Source of the DNA: Phycisphaerae bacterium
GTDB lineage: Bacteria; Planctomycetota; Phycisphaerae; Phycisphaerales; SM1A02
Direction of reading: 5' to 3'
Length of the DNA: 42,601 nucleotides
Assembly (NCBI GenBank): GCA_002705085.1
Contig: PAHO01000006.1
Span: forward strand, 1 to 42,601
Each line of letters starts with the position of its first letter. Within the stretch, counting starts at the first letter, position 1. Below the pieces are notes generated by a model, which was given only the letters and a program-made list of their open reading frames with translations, had not been told where the DNA came from and ran no database searches. Both the position numbers and the translations under genes were made by a program. Shown here piece after piece: positions 1 to 9,023 of the stretch.

Positions 1-1004
1 ACGTTGTACGCGTTCCAATTGGTGAACTCCCGAGCGCGGCGGTTCCATTCCAATTGGGTGGGCTGTTCCCCACGGAAGCTCCAAACAGGCCCCTCAAGAG
101 ACCAATCGTCGCCTTTGGGAACAAAGGCGCCAAAGCCATCCGGCGTGGACATACCACCATGGTCCTGCCGTTGATCGTAAACCGGAACCCACAACGCGCG
201 TTGCACCCAATCTGGCTTACGCTGAATCTGAAAGGCATCCCAGTCCAATGGTCCATCGATCACCCGTGGAGCCGTAAACAAATCACCATCAACAATCCAA
301 AGACGCTCATTGGGCAAACCACACAAACGTTTGATGTAGGTTGGAGCAGGGCCAAACGGATTCGCCGGATTCCGAAATACCACGACTTCCCAACGGCGGG
401 GATCTCGGAAGTGATACAGCGTCTTGTGGGTCAAGATGCGATCCCCCTGACGAGGCTTCGCAGACCAGCCCTCAGATTTTGCTGTGCCGGGGAATCGAGG
501 CCCCAGCAGTCGATCCGCGGCGGTGTTCAAAATTGCATCAGAGATTGGCGCCGGGGCCCCGACCCGAAGACCAACGGCAAACTCACCACCGGTTTGCGGA
601 CCTCGCATCAAAGCATGTTGACCTCGCAGCGTAGGCGCCATGGACCCCGTGGGAATCACAAAGCCCTCAGCCACAAATGATCGTGCCGCCATCGCAATAA
701 CGAAGGCAACAATCATGGACTGGAAGGAATAAGGGAAAGTGTTTCGATCAGGATCCGCGTCGACCGCGACCACCGGTTTGGCATCTTGTCGGCGTAAGGC
801 TGCAGCTGCACGACGAACCGAACCAGCGGGACCTTCCAAAACAACAACTCCACGTTCACCGTCGCGGGCGGTCACTTCGGGGTGCTCGTTGGCTTGACTG
901 GCGGCAAACTTGGAGAAGGAACCAGAGAGACTGAGCTGCACCACAGTTTCAGCCGCAACGTGCCCAGGGATACGGTCTCGGTAGCAAGCAGGCCGGTCGG
1001 TCAT
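1..1004 (-). CDS. lepB: Signal peptidase I, C-terminus cut by the window edge
   Basis: Membrane-bound serine/lysine protease that removes signal peptides from exported proteins (family S26). Translating the minus strand from the ATG at 1004 gives an open frame to base 1, so the gene is partial. A membrane segment lies at about residues 94-112. It is followed by the box B motif FVIPTGSMAPT with the nucleophile Ser121. The box D motif YIKRLCGLPNE carries the general base Lys225. An AAAGGA Shine-Dalgarno sequence lies just upstream of the ATG. The roughly 90 residues before the membrane segment are longer than usual and resemble no domain I know. It is the last visible gene of the MDR-clpS-der-PSP1-lepB operon, 45 bases after the PSP1 stop. 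The active-site boxes make the assignment firm. Confidence 0.9.
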   Translation of the reverse strand, partial: MTDRPACYRDRIPGHVAAETVVQLSLSGSFSKFAASQANEHPEVTARDGERGVVVLEGPAGSVRRAAAALRRQDAKPVVAVDADPDRNTFPYSFQSMIVAFVIAMAARSFVAEGFVIPTGSMAPTLRGQHALMRGPQTGGEFAVGLRVGAPAPISDAILNTAADRLLGPRFPGTAKSEGWSAKPRQGDRILTHKTLYHFRDPRRWEVVVFRNPANPFGPAPTYIKRLCGLPNERLWIVDGDLFTAPRVIDGPLDWDAFQIQRKPDWVQRALWVPVYDQRQDHGGMSTPDGFGAFVPKGDDWSLEGPVWSFRGEQPTQLEWNRRAREFTNWNAYN

Positions 1005-1049
1005 GGGTCCTTTATCGGGACGCGGGGCAGGGTTCCGTGAACGGCCGGT

Positions 1050-2282
1050 TTAGTCTTCGGCGGCAGGTGCCCCGTCCGATTCGCCACGCCCCTCATTGGG
1101 CTTGCGGCGACGCCGACGGCGGCGTTTTTTCTTGCCTGGCGAGGGTGCGCCAGAGGCAGGGTCAGCTGAATCCGAAGAAGGCTCAGCGGGGCCAGCACTC
1201 GCTTGAGGCGCGGCTTTGGGCTTGCGGCGCCGCCGACGGCGGGCCGGAGGCGCTTCTCCGTCATCTGGGGCACGGATAATCTCAGGGTCGAGGCCTCGGA
1301 GAGGATCGGCCGGGCGGGGCGCCGCATCAGGATCACACAAATCTTCGATTGGAACGGCGATCTCACGACCATCGGCTTCCAATTTCACCAACACCAGTTG
1401 GACCAAAATCTTGCCTTCAATCACCGTGCCTGGACCTTCAGGAGTGCCCACCCGACTACGCCTGGCCGGCAATTTGGCCTTCAGGTCCTTGTAGGTTTCT
1501 TGCTCATAGCGCAGGCAACACATCAATCGACCACACCGACCGGAGATCTTCAGCGGATCAAGGGTGTGCTTCTGCAACTTGGCGTTCCCCATCGACACCG
1601 GCTTCAAGACCTTCAGAAAATTCTTGCAGCAGCAGTACTGTCCGCACTTCTCGTAATCGGCCTTGATGCGTGCTTCATCGCGGGCGCCAATTTGCCGCAT
1701 TTCGATCTTGGCACCAACCGCCTCTCGGATGTCTGGCAGAAGAGCGCGGAAGTCAACGAAATCTTCGCTGGTGTAATAGAACGTGATGAGCTCGCCACCG
1801 AGAATGGGCTCTGCGTCGACCGGACGCAGTTCCAACTGGTGCTTCTCCACCAAAGTGGAAAACTGCTCCAGCAACGAACGTCGCTGGTCACGCAACGCAT
1901 CATGTTTTTGCAGTTCCTCAACCGTGGCCACACGAATGGCACGGCCCCACGTTTGGAAGGGATAATCCTTCCCGCCTGAATTCTCGATGAACTCCAGCAT
2001 TTCCTGACGCGAGACGCTCTTGCCACAGCCCGAGTTCTCACAGGTGGTCGTCAACATTTCGCCGATTTCTGTGCCACGGTGGGTCTTGCAGAGGATTTTG
2101 GAACCACACCCTGGAGAAGCATCACCCTCCCAGGCGTATTCCCCCACCCAACCCAAGTCACCGTATTTCACAACGATCGTTGAAGGCTTTTGCAGACGAG
2201 CCGCTTGTTCCGCAACGGTCAGCGCGGATCGGCGCTCTGGATCGGCATCCGCTTCAAATTGGGGCAGCGGCATGATCTTCAC
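1050..2282 (-). CDS. PSP1 domain protein (RicT/YaaT-like)
   Basis: The protein has 410 residues. The PSP1 core (about residues 110-280) carries the family's cysteine pattern, with CGQYCCCKNFLK and GRCGRLMCCLRYE. In Bacillus RicT such cysteines take part in an Fe-S-containing complex that affects RNA maturation and development; that role is family knowledge, not shown here. The N-terminal 100 residues contain a further cysteine group (GCGSKILC, TTCENSGCG) that could bind metal. The C-terminal 90 residues are low complexity with two Arg/Lys runs, suggesting nucleic-acid contact (inference). Its ATG overlaps the der stop by four bases, so translation is probably coupled. The exact function in this lineage is unknown. 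Confidence 0.8.
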   Translation of the reverse strand: MKIMPLPQFEADADPERRSALTVAEQAARLQKPSTIVVKYGDLGWVGEYAWEGDASPGCGSKILCKTHRGTEIGEMLTTTCENSGCGKSVSRQEMLEFIENSGGKDYPFQTWGRAIRVATVEELQKHDALRDQRRSLLEQFSTLVEKHQLELRPVDAEPILGGELITFYYTSEDFVDFRALLPDIREAVGAKIEMRQIGARDEARIKADYEKCGQYCCCKNFLKVLKPVSMGNAKLQKHTLDPLKISGRCGRLMCCLRYEQETYKDLKAKLPARRSRVGTPEGPGTVIEGKILVQLVLVKLEADGREIAVPIEDLCDPDAAPRPADPLRGLDPEIIRAPDDGEAPPARRRRRRKPKAAPQASAGPAEPSSDSADPASGAPSPGKKKRRRRRRRKPNEGRGESDGAPAAED

Positions 2283-3820
2283 GACTCACCTCCCTGCTCC
2301 TGATCTTGGTCTTCGACCGGGGGAAGCGTGTCCCCCAAGTCAAGATCTTCCGCCAAGAACTCATCCAACTTTTGGGCGGCGTCGTGCTCCGCTCGACGAC
2401 CGGCGGTTCGAAGCTCATGCACACTCTTGCGTGATCGAGTGACAAAGTCGACCACAAATGGAACCTCGGGAAAAGGCACCAGTTCGCGCAGCCTGTTCTC
2501 GAGATAACGGCGATATCCACCTTCAAACAATTCGGGCTTGTTGACTTTGCAGACAATGGTCGGAGGGGCCACTGAGGGTTGGGAGACAAAGTAGATTTTC
2601 GCTCGCGTCCCCAAGGCAGAGGACGGACCACGCTCTTTCAGGATCGCTTCGAATGCGGCATTCAATGGACCCGTGGCCATACGCTCGCGAGCTTGATCGA
2701 ACAGGTCCAAAACCAACTGCGAAAGCTCAGCGACACCCTCACTCTTGGCGGCGGCCGCAAAAACAATGGGGGCAAAATGGAATGCTTTTAATTCTTTGGC
2801 CAAGTATTCGGCAAACTTCTCCGCCCCGGCTTCCGCTGGATCCACCAAATCGGTTTTGTTCACCACCAGAACAGTGGGTTTGGCCTGGCGGGCCAACTCG
2901 GCGGCCAACTTTCGATCCACCGACGAAACCGGCTCGGTCGCATCGATGACCAATATGGCCACATCTGCTCTTCGAATGGCGTCAAGCATTCGGAAATAGG
3001 CGTAGTGCTCGACGTCATCGGCAAAGCTTTTTCGTTTGCGAAGCCCCGCCGTATCGACCGCAACCAGCCCCCGACCTTCGTACTCAATACGCACATCCAC
3101 CGCATCCCGGGTGGTGCCAGCGATATCACTGACGATCGCACGATCTTCGCCACAAAGAGCATTCAGCAGGCTGCTCTTGCCGGCATTTCTTTTCCCCACA
3201 ATGGCGAACCGCACATCAGAAGACGCTTCGACCTCAGGCTGAGGATGCCCCGCTTCGTTGAGCACGAACCACATCCGTTCACGAAGCTTGCGCATCCCGT
3301 GTCCATTGGTGGTTGAACACAGTGTTGGTTCACCAAGCCCCAGCGCCGAGGCCTCAAGGCCTGGAGCTTCCCAGTTGGGGCCGTCTACTTTGTTCGCCAC
3401 CACGATCACCCGATTCGCGACCCCTTCTTGTCGGATCAATCGCGCCACGGTCCGATCCAAAGCGGTGAGACCAGTTTGCGCATCCACGACAAACAAGATC
3501 ACGTCGCTCTCTTGCCGCGCTCGTGCGATCTGGGCTTCAATGTCAGGCGTCAGTTCGGCAAGATCTTTGCCCACGTCATCAAACCGAGCCCCTTCAGCGG
3601 TGTACACCCCAAAGCCGCCCGTATCCATGCACTCGACGACAATCTCTGGCGTGCCTTTTGGCGTTTCGGTTGGCGCATCGAGGGCCAGCAGCGTGACCAC
3701 CCGGTCACGAGTGACCCCGGGCGTGGAGTCCACAATGGAAACGCGACGCCCAACCAACTTGTTGAGCAGGCTTGACTTCCCGACATTGGGACGACCGACA
3801 ATGGCGACGACAGGGCGCAT
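2279..3820 (-). CDS. der: Ribosome biogenesis GTPase Der (EngA)
   Basis: Essential GTPase that helps mature the 50S subunit. It has two tandem G domains: the first starts at residue 6 with GRPNVGKSSLLN, and the second, around residue 205, with GKRNAGKSSLLN. Each is followed by a DTGG or DTAG motif, and the NKVD and NKTD guanine-specificity motifs are present. A KH-like C-terminal domain follows. At 513 residues it is longer than the usual 430-490, the excess being an acidic tail after about residue 480. It starts 30 bases after the clpS stop and overlaps the PSP1 start. Confidence 0.95.
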   Translation of the reverse strand: MRPVVAIVGRPNVGKSSLLNKLVGRRVSIVDSTPGVTRDRVVTLLALDAPTETPKGTPEIVVECMDTGGFGVYTAEGARFDDVGKDLAELTPDIEAQIARARQESDVILFVVDAQTGLTALDRTVARLIRQEGVANRVIVVANKVDGPNWEAPGLEASALGLGEPTLCSTTNGHGMRKLRERMWFVLNEAGHPQPEVEASSDVRFAIVGKRNAGKSSLLNALCGEDRAIVSDIAGTTRDAVDVRIEYEGRGLVAVDTAGLRKRKSFADDVEHYAYFRMLDAIRRADVAILVIDATEPVSSVDRKLAAELARQAKPTVLVVNKTDLVDPAEAGAEKFAEYLAKELKAFHFAPIVFAAAAKSEGVAELSQLVLDLFDQARERMATGPLNAAFEAILKERGPSSALGTRAKIYFVSQPSVAPPTIVCKVNKPELFEGGYRRYLENRLRELVPFPEVPFVVDFVTRSRKSVHELRTAGRRAEHDAAQKLDEFLAEDLDLGDTLPPVEDQDQEQGGES

Positions 3821-3850
3821 GACAAAGAAGGGGAGACCGAAGGGGCCCGC

Positions 3851-4195
3851 TTAACTTTCCGGCTCGATGGTCACTTCAAGGCCAAACTCAGCCAACTGTT
3901 CTCGAAGCAACTCAGCATGCTCTCGGTGGGTGACCGTCAATAGAGAAAGACCGTATTCGTGGGCTTCGCGGGTTCGATCAAAGGCCTCTTGAGCCCCCAA
4001 AAGGCATACCCGAGCAACCGTTCGTATCACGTGACCAAACTCATTGCTTTGATCGTTGTGCAGGAGAACCTTCCAACCCGGGAGTCGGTCAAGCCGAGGT
4101 GGGGCGAGGTTGGGGGCCGGAGTCGATTGGGCCGGCTTTGAAGGATCCATGGCACAAGTATACCGGTCGATCATCCGTTGCTGCCAAAGATTCAT
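3851..4195 (-). CDS. clpS: ATP-dependent Clp protease adaptor ClpS
   Basis: Adaptor that delivers N-end-rule substrates to ClpAP. The core shows WKVLLHNDQSNEF, matching the conserved N-degron pocket region, then a helix with HVIRTVARV and the C-terminal EFGLEVTIEPE strand. The start is uncertain. The ATG at 4195 overlaps the stop of the upstream oxidoreductase as ATGA, the usual junction in this window, and gives 114 residues. The ATG at 4150 gives 99 residues, closer to the family core, and is preceded by a TATACT box. No clpA lies next to it. Confidence 0.88.
   Translation of the reverse strand: MNLWQQRMIDRYTCAMDPSKPAQSTPAPNLAPPRLDRLPGWKVLLHNDQSNEFGHVIRTVARVCLLGAQEAFDRTREAHEYGLSLLTVTHREHAELLREQLAEFGLEVTIEPES
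4157..4187 (-). promoter_or_regulatory. Possible clpS promoter
   Basis: On the minus strand TTGGCA (4187-4182) and TATACT (4162-4157) lie 19 bases apart. The box ends six bases before the ATG at 4150, so transcription would begin at or next to that start codon and give a leaderless clpS message. The spacer is longer than the optimal 17, so this is only a candidate. Confidence 0.3.
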
Positions 4196-5223
4196 CCGCG
4201 CCAATCCACCACCACTTTTCCAAACTGCTCTCCTGATTCAAGCCGGGCGTAGGCCTCTGAGGCGGCGTCAGGGGCCACCACGGTGTCAATGACCGGGTGC
4301 AGTGCACCGGATCGCATCAGCGCCACGACTTCACGGAATTCCGCCATGTCCCCCATCGTGGATCCGAGAATGTTGAGTTGGTTCCAGAACACTCGGGCCA
4401 AGTCGGTGGTGGCATCTGGGCCACTGGTGCATCCACACAACACCAACGTTCCGCCACGGCGCAAGCTCTTGACGCACGAAAGATGGACGGCCTTTCCCAC
4501 GCTGTCGATCGCCACGTCCACACCACGCTTCTTGGTCCAGGTACGGACGGTGCGTGACCAATCTTCACCTGTGTCCAAGATGCCTTCGGCGGCGCCCAAC
4601 GACTCGGCCCGTGCCAATTTTTCCGTCGATCGACTGGTCACGATGGCGTGGGCCCCAAAATGGCGGACCAAATCCAAAGTGCCCAACGCAACTCCCCCTC
4701 CAATCCCCGTGATCAAGACATGGTCCCCCCCACGGAGGTCGGCTTTCCGCAGCATCCGCCAAGCGGTGAGGTACGAAAGGGCACAGGCCGCGGCCTCCAC
4801 CGGATCATGGTCCCCAACATCAAGCAGTTGGTCGACCGGCGCAACAAAGAACTCAGCCATGGTGCCCGGCCCGTGTTCACCAATCATGGAGATGTCTTCG
4901 GGCGCGGGGGCAACATCGGGGTGCGCTGCGGCTGAGTGAAACGTGGCGGCGTTCAACAGAACACGGCGGCCCAACCACTGGGGGTCAACACCTTCACCCA
5001 ATCGCTCCACGATGCCACATCCATCGGATCCGGAAATTTTGGGCCACTCGTTGGGGAGGCCGGGCAAACCACGACCAACCCAAAGATCCAAATGGTTCAG
5101 GGCCGCCGCCTCGGTTCGGACCACCACTTCACCCGGCTTGGGCGAAGGATCAGGGTGCTCCAAAGCCAAATGGACAGATTCGTGAACTGGTTCGCCCTGA
5201 CGCTCAATCAATACCGCTCGCAT
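4192..5223 (-). CDS. MDR-superfamily NAD(P)-dependent oxidoreductase (quinone-oxidoreductase-like)
   Basis: A 343-residue medium-chain dehydrogenase/reductase. The N-terminal GroES-like half contains ALNHLDLWVGRG and SGSDGCGIV. The Rossmann half contains ITGIGGGVALGTLDL for the dinucleotide. The catalytic-zinc cysteine is replaced in ALNHLDLW and the structural zinc cysteine loop is absent, so this is a zinc-independent member. Substrate cannot be told; quinones or enoyl compounds are typical of such proteins. It is the first gene of the minus-strand operon leading to clpS-der-PSP1-lepB and is divergent from the repeat protein at 5304. Functional linkage with those housekeeping genes is not evident. 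Confidence 0.82.
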   Translation of the reverse strand: MRAVLIERQGEPVHESVHLALEHPDPSPKPGEVVVRTEAAALNHLDLWVGRGLPGLPNEWPKISGSDGCGIVERLGEGVDPQWLGRRVLLNAATFHSAAAHPDVAPAPEDISMIGEHGPGTMAEFFVAPVDQLLDVGDHDPVEAAACALSYLTAWRMLRKADLRGGDHVLITGIGGGVALGTLDLVRHFGAHAIVTSRSTEKLARAESLGAAEGILDTGEDWSRTVRTWTKKRGVDVAIDSVGKAVHLSCVKSLRRGGTLVLCGCTSGPDATTDLARVFWNQLNILGSTMGDMAEFREVVALMRSGALHPVIDTVVAPDAASEAYARLESGEQFGKVVVDWRG

Positions 5224-5303
5224 GAGGCAGAGTGTAAATCCTTCTTTTTCTGGAATACGGACCCAAGATGAACCGTCCCAAGAAGGTGAAAAGGAGCATT
5301 CCC

Positions 5304-6926
5304 ATGCGCCAATACCCTCTTGCTCTCGCTGTCTTCCTCCTGCTCACCCCACTGACATGGCCCATCACCTCATGGGCTCACACCCCGCCACAGGGGGTGG
5401 TGCAAGGTGAAATCAGCCACGCGCCCAAAGACAAAAAGAAGGCCAACGATGAAGCCCGTCGAAGGGCCCAAGAAGCAGCACGTCGCAAGGCCCAGCAAGA
5501 AGCCGCCAGACGAAAAGCTCAAGAAGACGCACGACGCAAGGCCCAGCAAGATGCCGCCAGGCGAAAAGCTCAAGAAGACGCACGACGCAAGGCCCAGCAA
5601 GAAGCCGCCAGACGAAAAGCTCAAGAAGACGCACGGCGCAAGGCCCAGCAAGAAGCCGCCAGGCGAAAAGCTCAAGAAGACGCACGGCGCAAGGCCCAGC
5701 AAGAAGCCGCCAGGCGAAAAGCTCAAGAAGACGCGCGGCGCAAGGCCCAGCAAGAAGCCGCCAGGCGAAAAGCACAAGAAGACGCACGGCGCAAGGCCCA
5801 GCAAGAAGCCGCCAGGCGAAAAGCACAAGAAGACGCACGGCGCAAGGCCCAACAAGAAATTGCGAGACGAGAATCAGCTCGAAAAATCAGTGAACGCAAT
5901 CCATCCAAAGTGAAACCGAACCCCGCGCCCTTCAACATCGGACACCAGCCACAAAAAGAGCCGACCCCTCTGGTCAGAACCAAAAGCAATACCGCCATCA
6001 AACGTCCATCGCCGGCCTCTGCACCGATCACAACCAATGTGAGACCTGTGCAGAAAACGGATGCCGCCCTTGCTCCATTCCCGCCATCGACCACGACCAA
6101 CCAGACTCCCTGGTTCCTGGACAGTGCCCCCAGAAAGAACGGTCCCCTGTCTCAGCCCGACAGCGAAAGCGCCACCACGGTCTGCTGGTGGGAACCCGAA
6201 CCCAGCCCCGTCATCAACATCAACATTCATTTGGGTTCTGGATTCCACTGCTGGACCCCCATGGATCACCACCATTGGTGGTTTGGTGGCGGCTGGCACT
6301 GGCATCACCACGCCTCCACCTGTCATTCTTTTGGCTGGGGCTTTTTGTGCTGGAGTCGCCCGGGGTGCCACACCTTGGGATGGCGACCCTGGTGGGACCG
6401 CCCCAACTGTGTGGAATGGTGGACGCCCACTTGGCATTGGTGCCAGCCCAGCGTGCACTACGTCACGCTGCCACCTCCGCCGCCGCCATCTTCCCAACAG
6501 TGCTGGGAAGCATTGGAGTATGGAGATCTTGGCGTGGCCCGGCGTGATTTTCTCAAGCGGCTCGCAGTGGACCCCTTTGACGCCGACAGTCGGCTGGGGC
6601 TCGCGCTGTGCGAGGGGTTGCGAGGAAATGCCTCCGGCATGCAAGCAGAATTGCTGAGGGCGCTTGAAGATGATCCATGGGTCTGCATGGGTTGGAGGCC
6701 AGCAACCCTCAGAGCTCTATTGAATGGGCTGTTGCGTGATGCGAGCCGGGACGCCAACCGAGTGGACGTGCCCGAACGGTGGGTCGTGGTGGGGATGTTG
6801 GCGGCCGTGGCCCAAGAAGATGGCGTTGCCCTGGCAGCGCTGCACCGGGCTTTTGCCCACAACCGAACCGTGCCTGGGGCTGAACTGCTGCATCGACTGA
6901 TCCAAGAACGACAACTGGCGTTCTGA
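5304..6926 (+). CDS. Secreted repeat protein with Arg/Ala/Gln helix and Trp/His/Cys-rich region
   Basis: I do not recognise a named family. The ATG at 5304 was chosen because AAGGAG lies seven bases upstream; an earlier in-frame ATG at 5268 lacks one. The 540-residue product begins with a signal peptide ending near TSWA-HTPP. About 130 residues follow made of a 17-residue repeat (ARRKAQQEA plus ARRKAQED), strongly helical and basic, resembling the TolA stalk. A Pro/Thr-rich linker comes next. Then comes a region packed with Trp, His and Cys (for example GGWHWHHHAS), and a proline run. The final 140 residues are helical and look TPR-like (GDLGVARRDFLKRLAVDP). A Trp/Gly-rich segment followed by repeats recalls hypothetical envelope proteins of planctomycetes (from memory). 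A periplasmic spanning role is inference. Confidence 0.75.
   Translation: MRQYPLALAVFLLLTPLTWPITSWAHTPPQGVVQGEISHAPKDKKKANDEARRRAQEAARRKAQQEAARRKAQEDARRKAQQDAARRKAQEDARRKAQQEAARRKAQEDARRKAQQEAARRKAQEDARRKAQQEAARRKAQEDARRKAQQEAARRKAQEDARRKAQQEAARRKAQEDARRKAQQEIARRESARKISERNPSKVKPNPAPFNIGHQPQKEPTPLVRTKSNTAIKRPSPASAPITTNVRPVQKTDAALAPFPPSTTTNQTPWFLDSAPRKNGPLSQPDSESATTVCWWEPEPSPVININIHLGSGFHCWTPMDHHHWWFGGGWHWHHHASTCHSFGWGFLCWSRPGCHTLGWRPWWDRPNCVEWWTPTWHWCQPSVHYVTLPPPPPPSSQQCWEALEYGDLGVARRDFLKRLAVDPFDADSRLGLALCEGLRGNASGMQAELLRALEDDPWVCMGWRPATLRALLNGLLRDASRDANRVDVPERWVVVGMLAAVAQEDGVALAALHRAFAHNRTVPGAELLHRLIQERQLAF
5481..5860. repeat. 51-bp tandem repeat, about 7.5 copies
   Basis: A 51-base unit encoding 17 residues is repeated about seven and a half times inside the gene at 5304. 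Copies differ by only a few bases, such as GAA to GAT in copy two, AGA to AGG, and GCT to GCA. Because 51 is a multiple of three, every frame on both strands stays open. Low divergence suggests recent expansion and probable copy-number variation. Confidence 0.95.
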
Positions 6927-6998
6927 TCGCTCAAGTGAGGTCTAGGATGGGCTTCGTTCATTTCTGTCCGAGACCAGATCACCATAAGGAATCAAACC

Positions 6999-7583
6999 AT
7001 GTCGATTCGTGCAACCACCGCTCTGCTGCTTCTGGCGCTCGCGCCTCTGGCCATGGCATCCAAATCAAACATCGCCGCCAAAGAAACCTTCAACATTGAC
7101 AGCGTGCATTCCACCGCAATCTTCCGAGTGCAACATTTGGGGGCGGGCAACTTTTATGGCCGCTTCAATGAACTCGAGGGCACCATCGACTGGGATGCCG
7201 AAGACGGCCCATCCTTCGATGTGAGCATCAAGATCGAAAGTGTGGATTCCGGCAACGAAGCCCTGGACAAGCACCTCAAGAATGCCGACTTCTTCGACGC
7301 CAAGCAGTTCCCGACCATGACCTTCAAAAGCACTGGCGCCAAAAAGATGGGCGACAACTGGAAAGTGACGGGTGAGATGACCATGCACGGTGTGACCAAG
7401 CCGGTCGAAGTCGACATGGAGTTCGTGGGTCGAGCCGATGTTGGCCGAGGCGATCGGGTGGGGTTCGAGACGACTTTCACCATCAAACGATCTGATTTCG
7501 GTATGAACTGGGGGGTTGAGAATGGAGCATTGGGCGATACGACCAAGATCATCGTCAGCCTTGAAGGCATCAAAGCGGGATAA
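6999..7583 (+). CDS. YceI family periplasmic lipid-binding protein
   Basis: The 194-residue product has a signal peptide (about residues 1-20, ending LAMA-SK) and a full YceI lipocalin-like barrel. Hallmarks are IDSVHSTAIFRVQHLG, the LDKHLKNADFFDAKQFP stretch, and MTMHGVTKPVEVD. YceI proteins bind isoprenoid-type lipids in the periplasm; the physiological role is usually unclear. An AAGGAA sequence precedes the ATG. A TAGGAT box in the 72-base gap upstream could be a promoter element, but the gene may also be read from the preceding one. A terminator follows directly. Confidence 0.92.
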   Translation: MSIRATTALLLLALAPLAMASKSNIAAKETFNIDSVHSTAIFRVQHLGAGNFYGRFNELEGTIDWDAEDGPSFDVSIKIESVDSGNEALDKHLKNADFFDAKQFPTMTFKSTGAKKMGDNWKVTGEMTMHGVTKPVEVDMEFVGRADVGRGDRVGFETTFTIKRSDFGMNWGVENGALGDTTKIIVSLEGIKAG

Positions 7584-7601
7584 GCAACCAACAACCACGT
7601 G

Positions 7602-7634
7602 AAAAGCGGGGCCTTTTGGGCCCCGCTTTTTGTT
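7602..7634. terminator. Bidirectional intrinsic terminator between yceI and eno
   Basis: The stem GCGGGGCC (7606-7613) pairs with GGCCCCGC (7619-7626). It is flanked by an A-run on the left and a T-run on the right, so it can end transcripts from both strands. Confidence 0.92.
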
Positions 7635-7652
7635 TTGCTGTTCAGATCGTGA

Positions 7653-8960
7653 TCAACGGGTCCAGGTCACGCTGCCGTATTCCGCGTCGTCACCAAGCTG
7701 CTCGGCAATGCGAAGGAGCTGGTTGTACTTCGCGGTTCGGTCGGAACGACACGGTGCACCAGTCTTGATTTGTCCGCAATTCGTGGCGACCGCCAGATCC
7801 GCAATCACCGAATCTTCGGTTTCACCAGAACGGTGAGACAAGACCGCGGCGTAACCGTGGCGAGCGCCCATGGCGACCGCTTGCAAGGTTTCAGTGAGGG
7901 TTCCGATTTGGTTGACCTTCACCAAGATGGCGTTGGCACAGCCTTCTTCGATGCCACGGCCAAGGAAGTTGGGATTGGTCACGAACAGGTCGTCGCCCAC
8001 CAACTGGACCTTGTCACCGAGACGTTCGGTGAGCTTGCGCCACCCGTCCCAGTCGTTTTCGTCAAGACCATCTTCAATGGAGCGGATGGGCCAACGCTCA
8101 CACCAACCTGCCCACAGATCGATCATTTCGTCGGTGGACGCCACCCGTGACGGGTCACTCTTGAAGAAGCAATAGCCTTCTTTGCCTTGCTTCTTGGCTT
8201 CCCCCACCATTTCACTGGTCGCGGGGTCCAACGCGATGAACACTTGCTCGCCCAAGCTGTACCCAGCGCTCTCGGTGGCCTTGGCGATCAGTTCCAGAGC
8301 GTCTTCGGCTTTGGCCAAGTTGGGGGCAAAGCCACCCTCATCGCCCACTGCGGTAGAAAGGCCAGCTTCTTTCAGCACCTTCTTCAAGTGGTGGTAAATC
8401 TCAACACCACAGCGCAGGCCATCTTCAAACGTGTCAAAGCCCCATGGTTGCACCATGAATTCCTGGAAGTCCACGGTGTTGTCCGCGTGCTTACCACCGT
8501 TGAGGATGTTGAACATCGGGACGGGGAGGACGTTCGACCGCGCGCCGCCGACGTAGCGCCACAATGGCATGCCATGCTGCATGGCCGCCGCCTGGGCCGT
8601 GGCCAATGAAACCGCGAGCGTGGCGTTCGCGCCGAAGGTTGACTTGTTGGGCGTCCCGTCTGCTTCGAGCATCAACATATCCACCATGCCTTGCTCGCGA
8701 GCGTCAAGCCCCAGCAACTCACCGGCAATGGTGGTGTTCACATTGTCGACGGCCTGCTCGACACTCTTGCCGAGGTAGTAGTCGGGATTGCCATCACGCA
8801 ATTCGACAGCTTCGTGCTCGCCGGTACTGGCGCCACTGGGCACTGCGGCATCACCGACTGCACCACCTGCCAACTGCACTTCGCATTCGAGGGTGGGGTT
8901 CCCGCGACTGTCGAGGATCTGGCGGGCATGAATGGCTTCGATTTCAAATTCAGAATGCAT
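7653..8960 (-). CDS. eno: Enolase
   Basis: Glycolytic enzyme interconverting 2-phosphoglycerate and phosphoenolpyruvate. The ATG at 8960 was preferred over an upstream TTG because GGAG sits seven bases before it, giving 435 residues. Visible motifs are [12 protein letters not shown] at the N-terminus, [31 protein letters not shown], the metal ligand region [11 protein letters not shown] and [21 protein letters not shown], and the loop SHRSGETED. All active-site regions appear intact. It is the last gene of the xerD-unknown-eno run, starting 63 bases after the preceding gene, and ends at the shared terminator. Confidence 0.97.
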   Translation of the reverse strand: MHSEFEIEAIHARQILDSRGNPTLECEVQLAGGAVGDAAVPSGASTGEHEAVELRDGNPDYYLGKSVEQAVDNVNTTIAGELLGLDAREQGMVDMLMLEADGTPNKSTFGANATLAVSLATAQAAAMQHGMPLWRYVGGARSNVLPVPMFNILNGGKHADNTVDFQEFMVQPWGFDTFEDGLRCGVEIYHHLKKVLKEAGLSTAVGDEGGFAPNLAKAEDALELIAKATESAGYSLGEQVFIALDPATSEMVGEAKKQGKEGYCFFKSDPSRVASTDEMIDLWAGWCERWPIRSIEDGLDENDWDGWRKLTERLGDKVQLVGDDLFVTNPNFLGRGIEEGCANAILVKVNQIGTLTETLQAVAMGARHGYAAVLSHRSGETEDSVIADLAVATNCGQIKTGAPCRSDRTAKYNQLLRIAEQLGDDAEYGSVTWTR

Positions 8961-9023
8961 GGTCGGGCTCCGGTCCCCAAAAGGCAGGGGCAAAAATGGT
9001 ATCCACCCGACAGGGAAATTTGG

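Noticed and set aside
5481-5860. Tandem repeats as a CRISPR array
   Set aside because: Units are contiguous, 51 bp, in-frame and lack unique spacers or palindromic repeats; no cas genes are near.
5370-5913. Long open frames on both strands across the repeat (161, 168 and 141 codons)
   Set aside because: The 51-bp repeat period is a multiple of three, so all frames repeat without stops. Only the plus frame from 5304 has a signal peptide, ribosome site and a non-repeat continuation.
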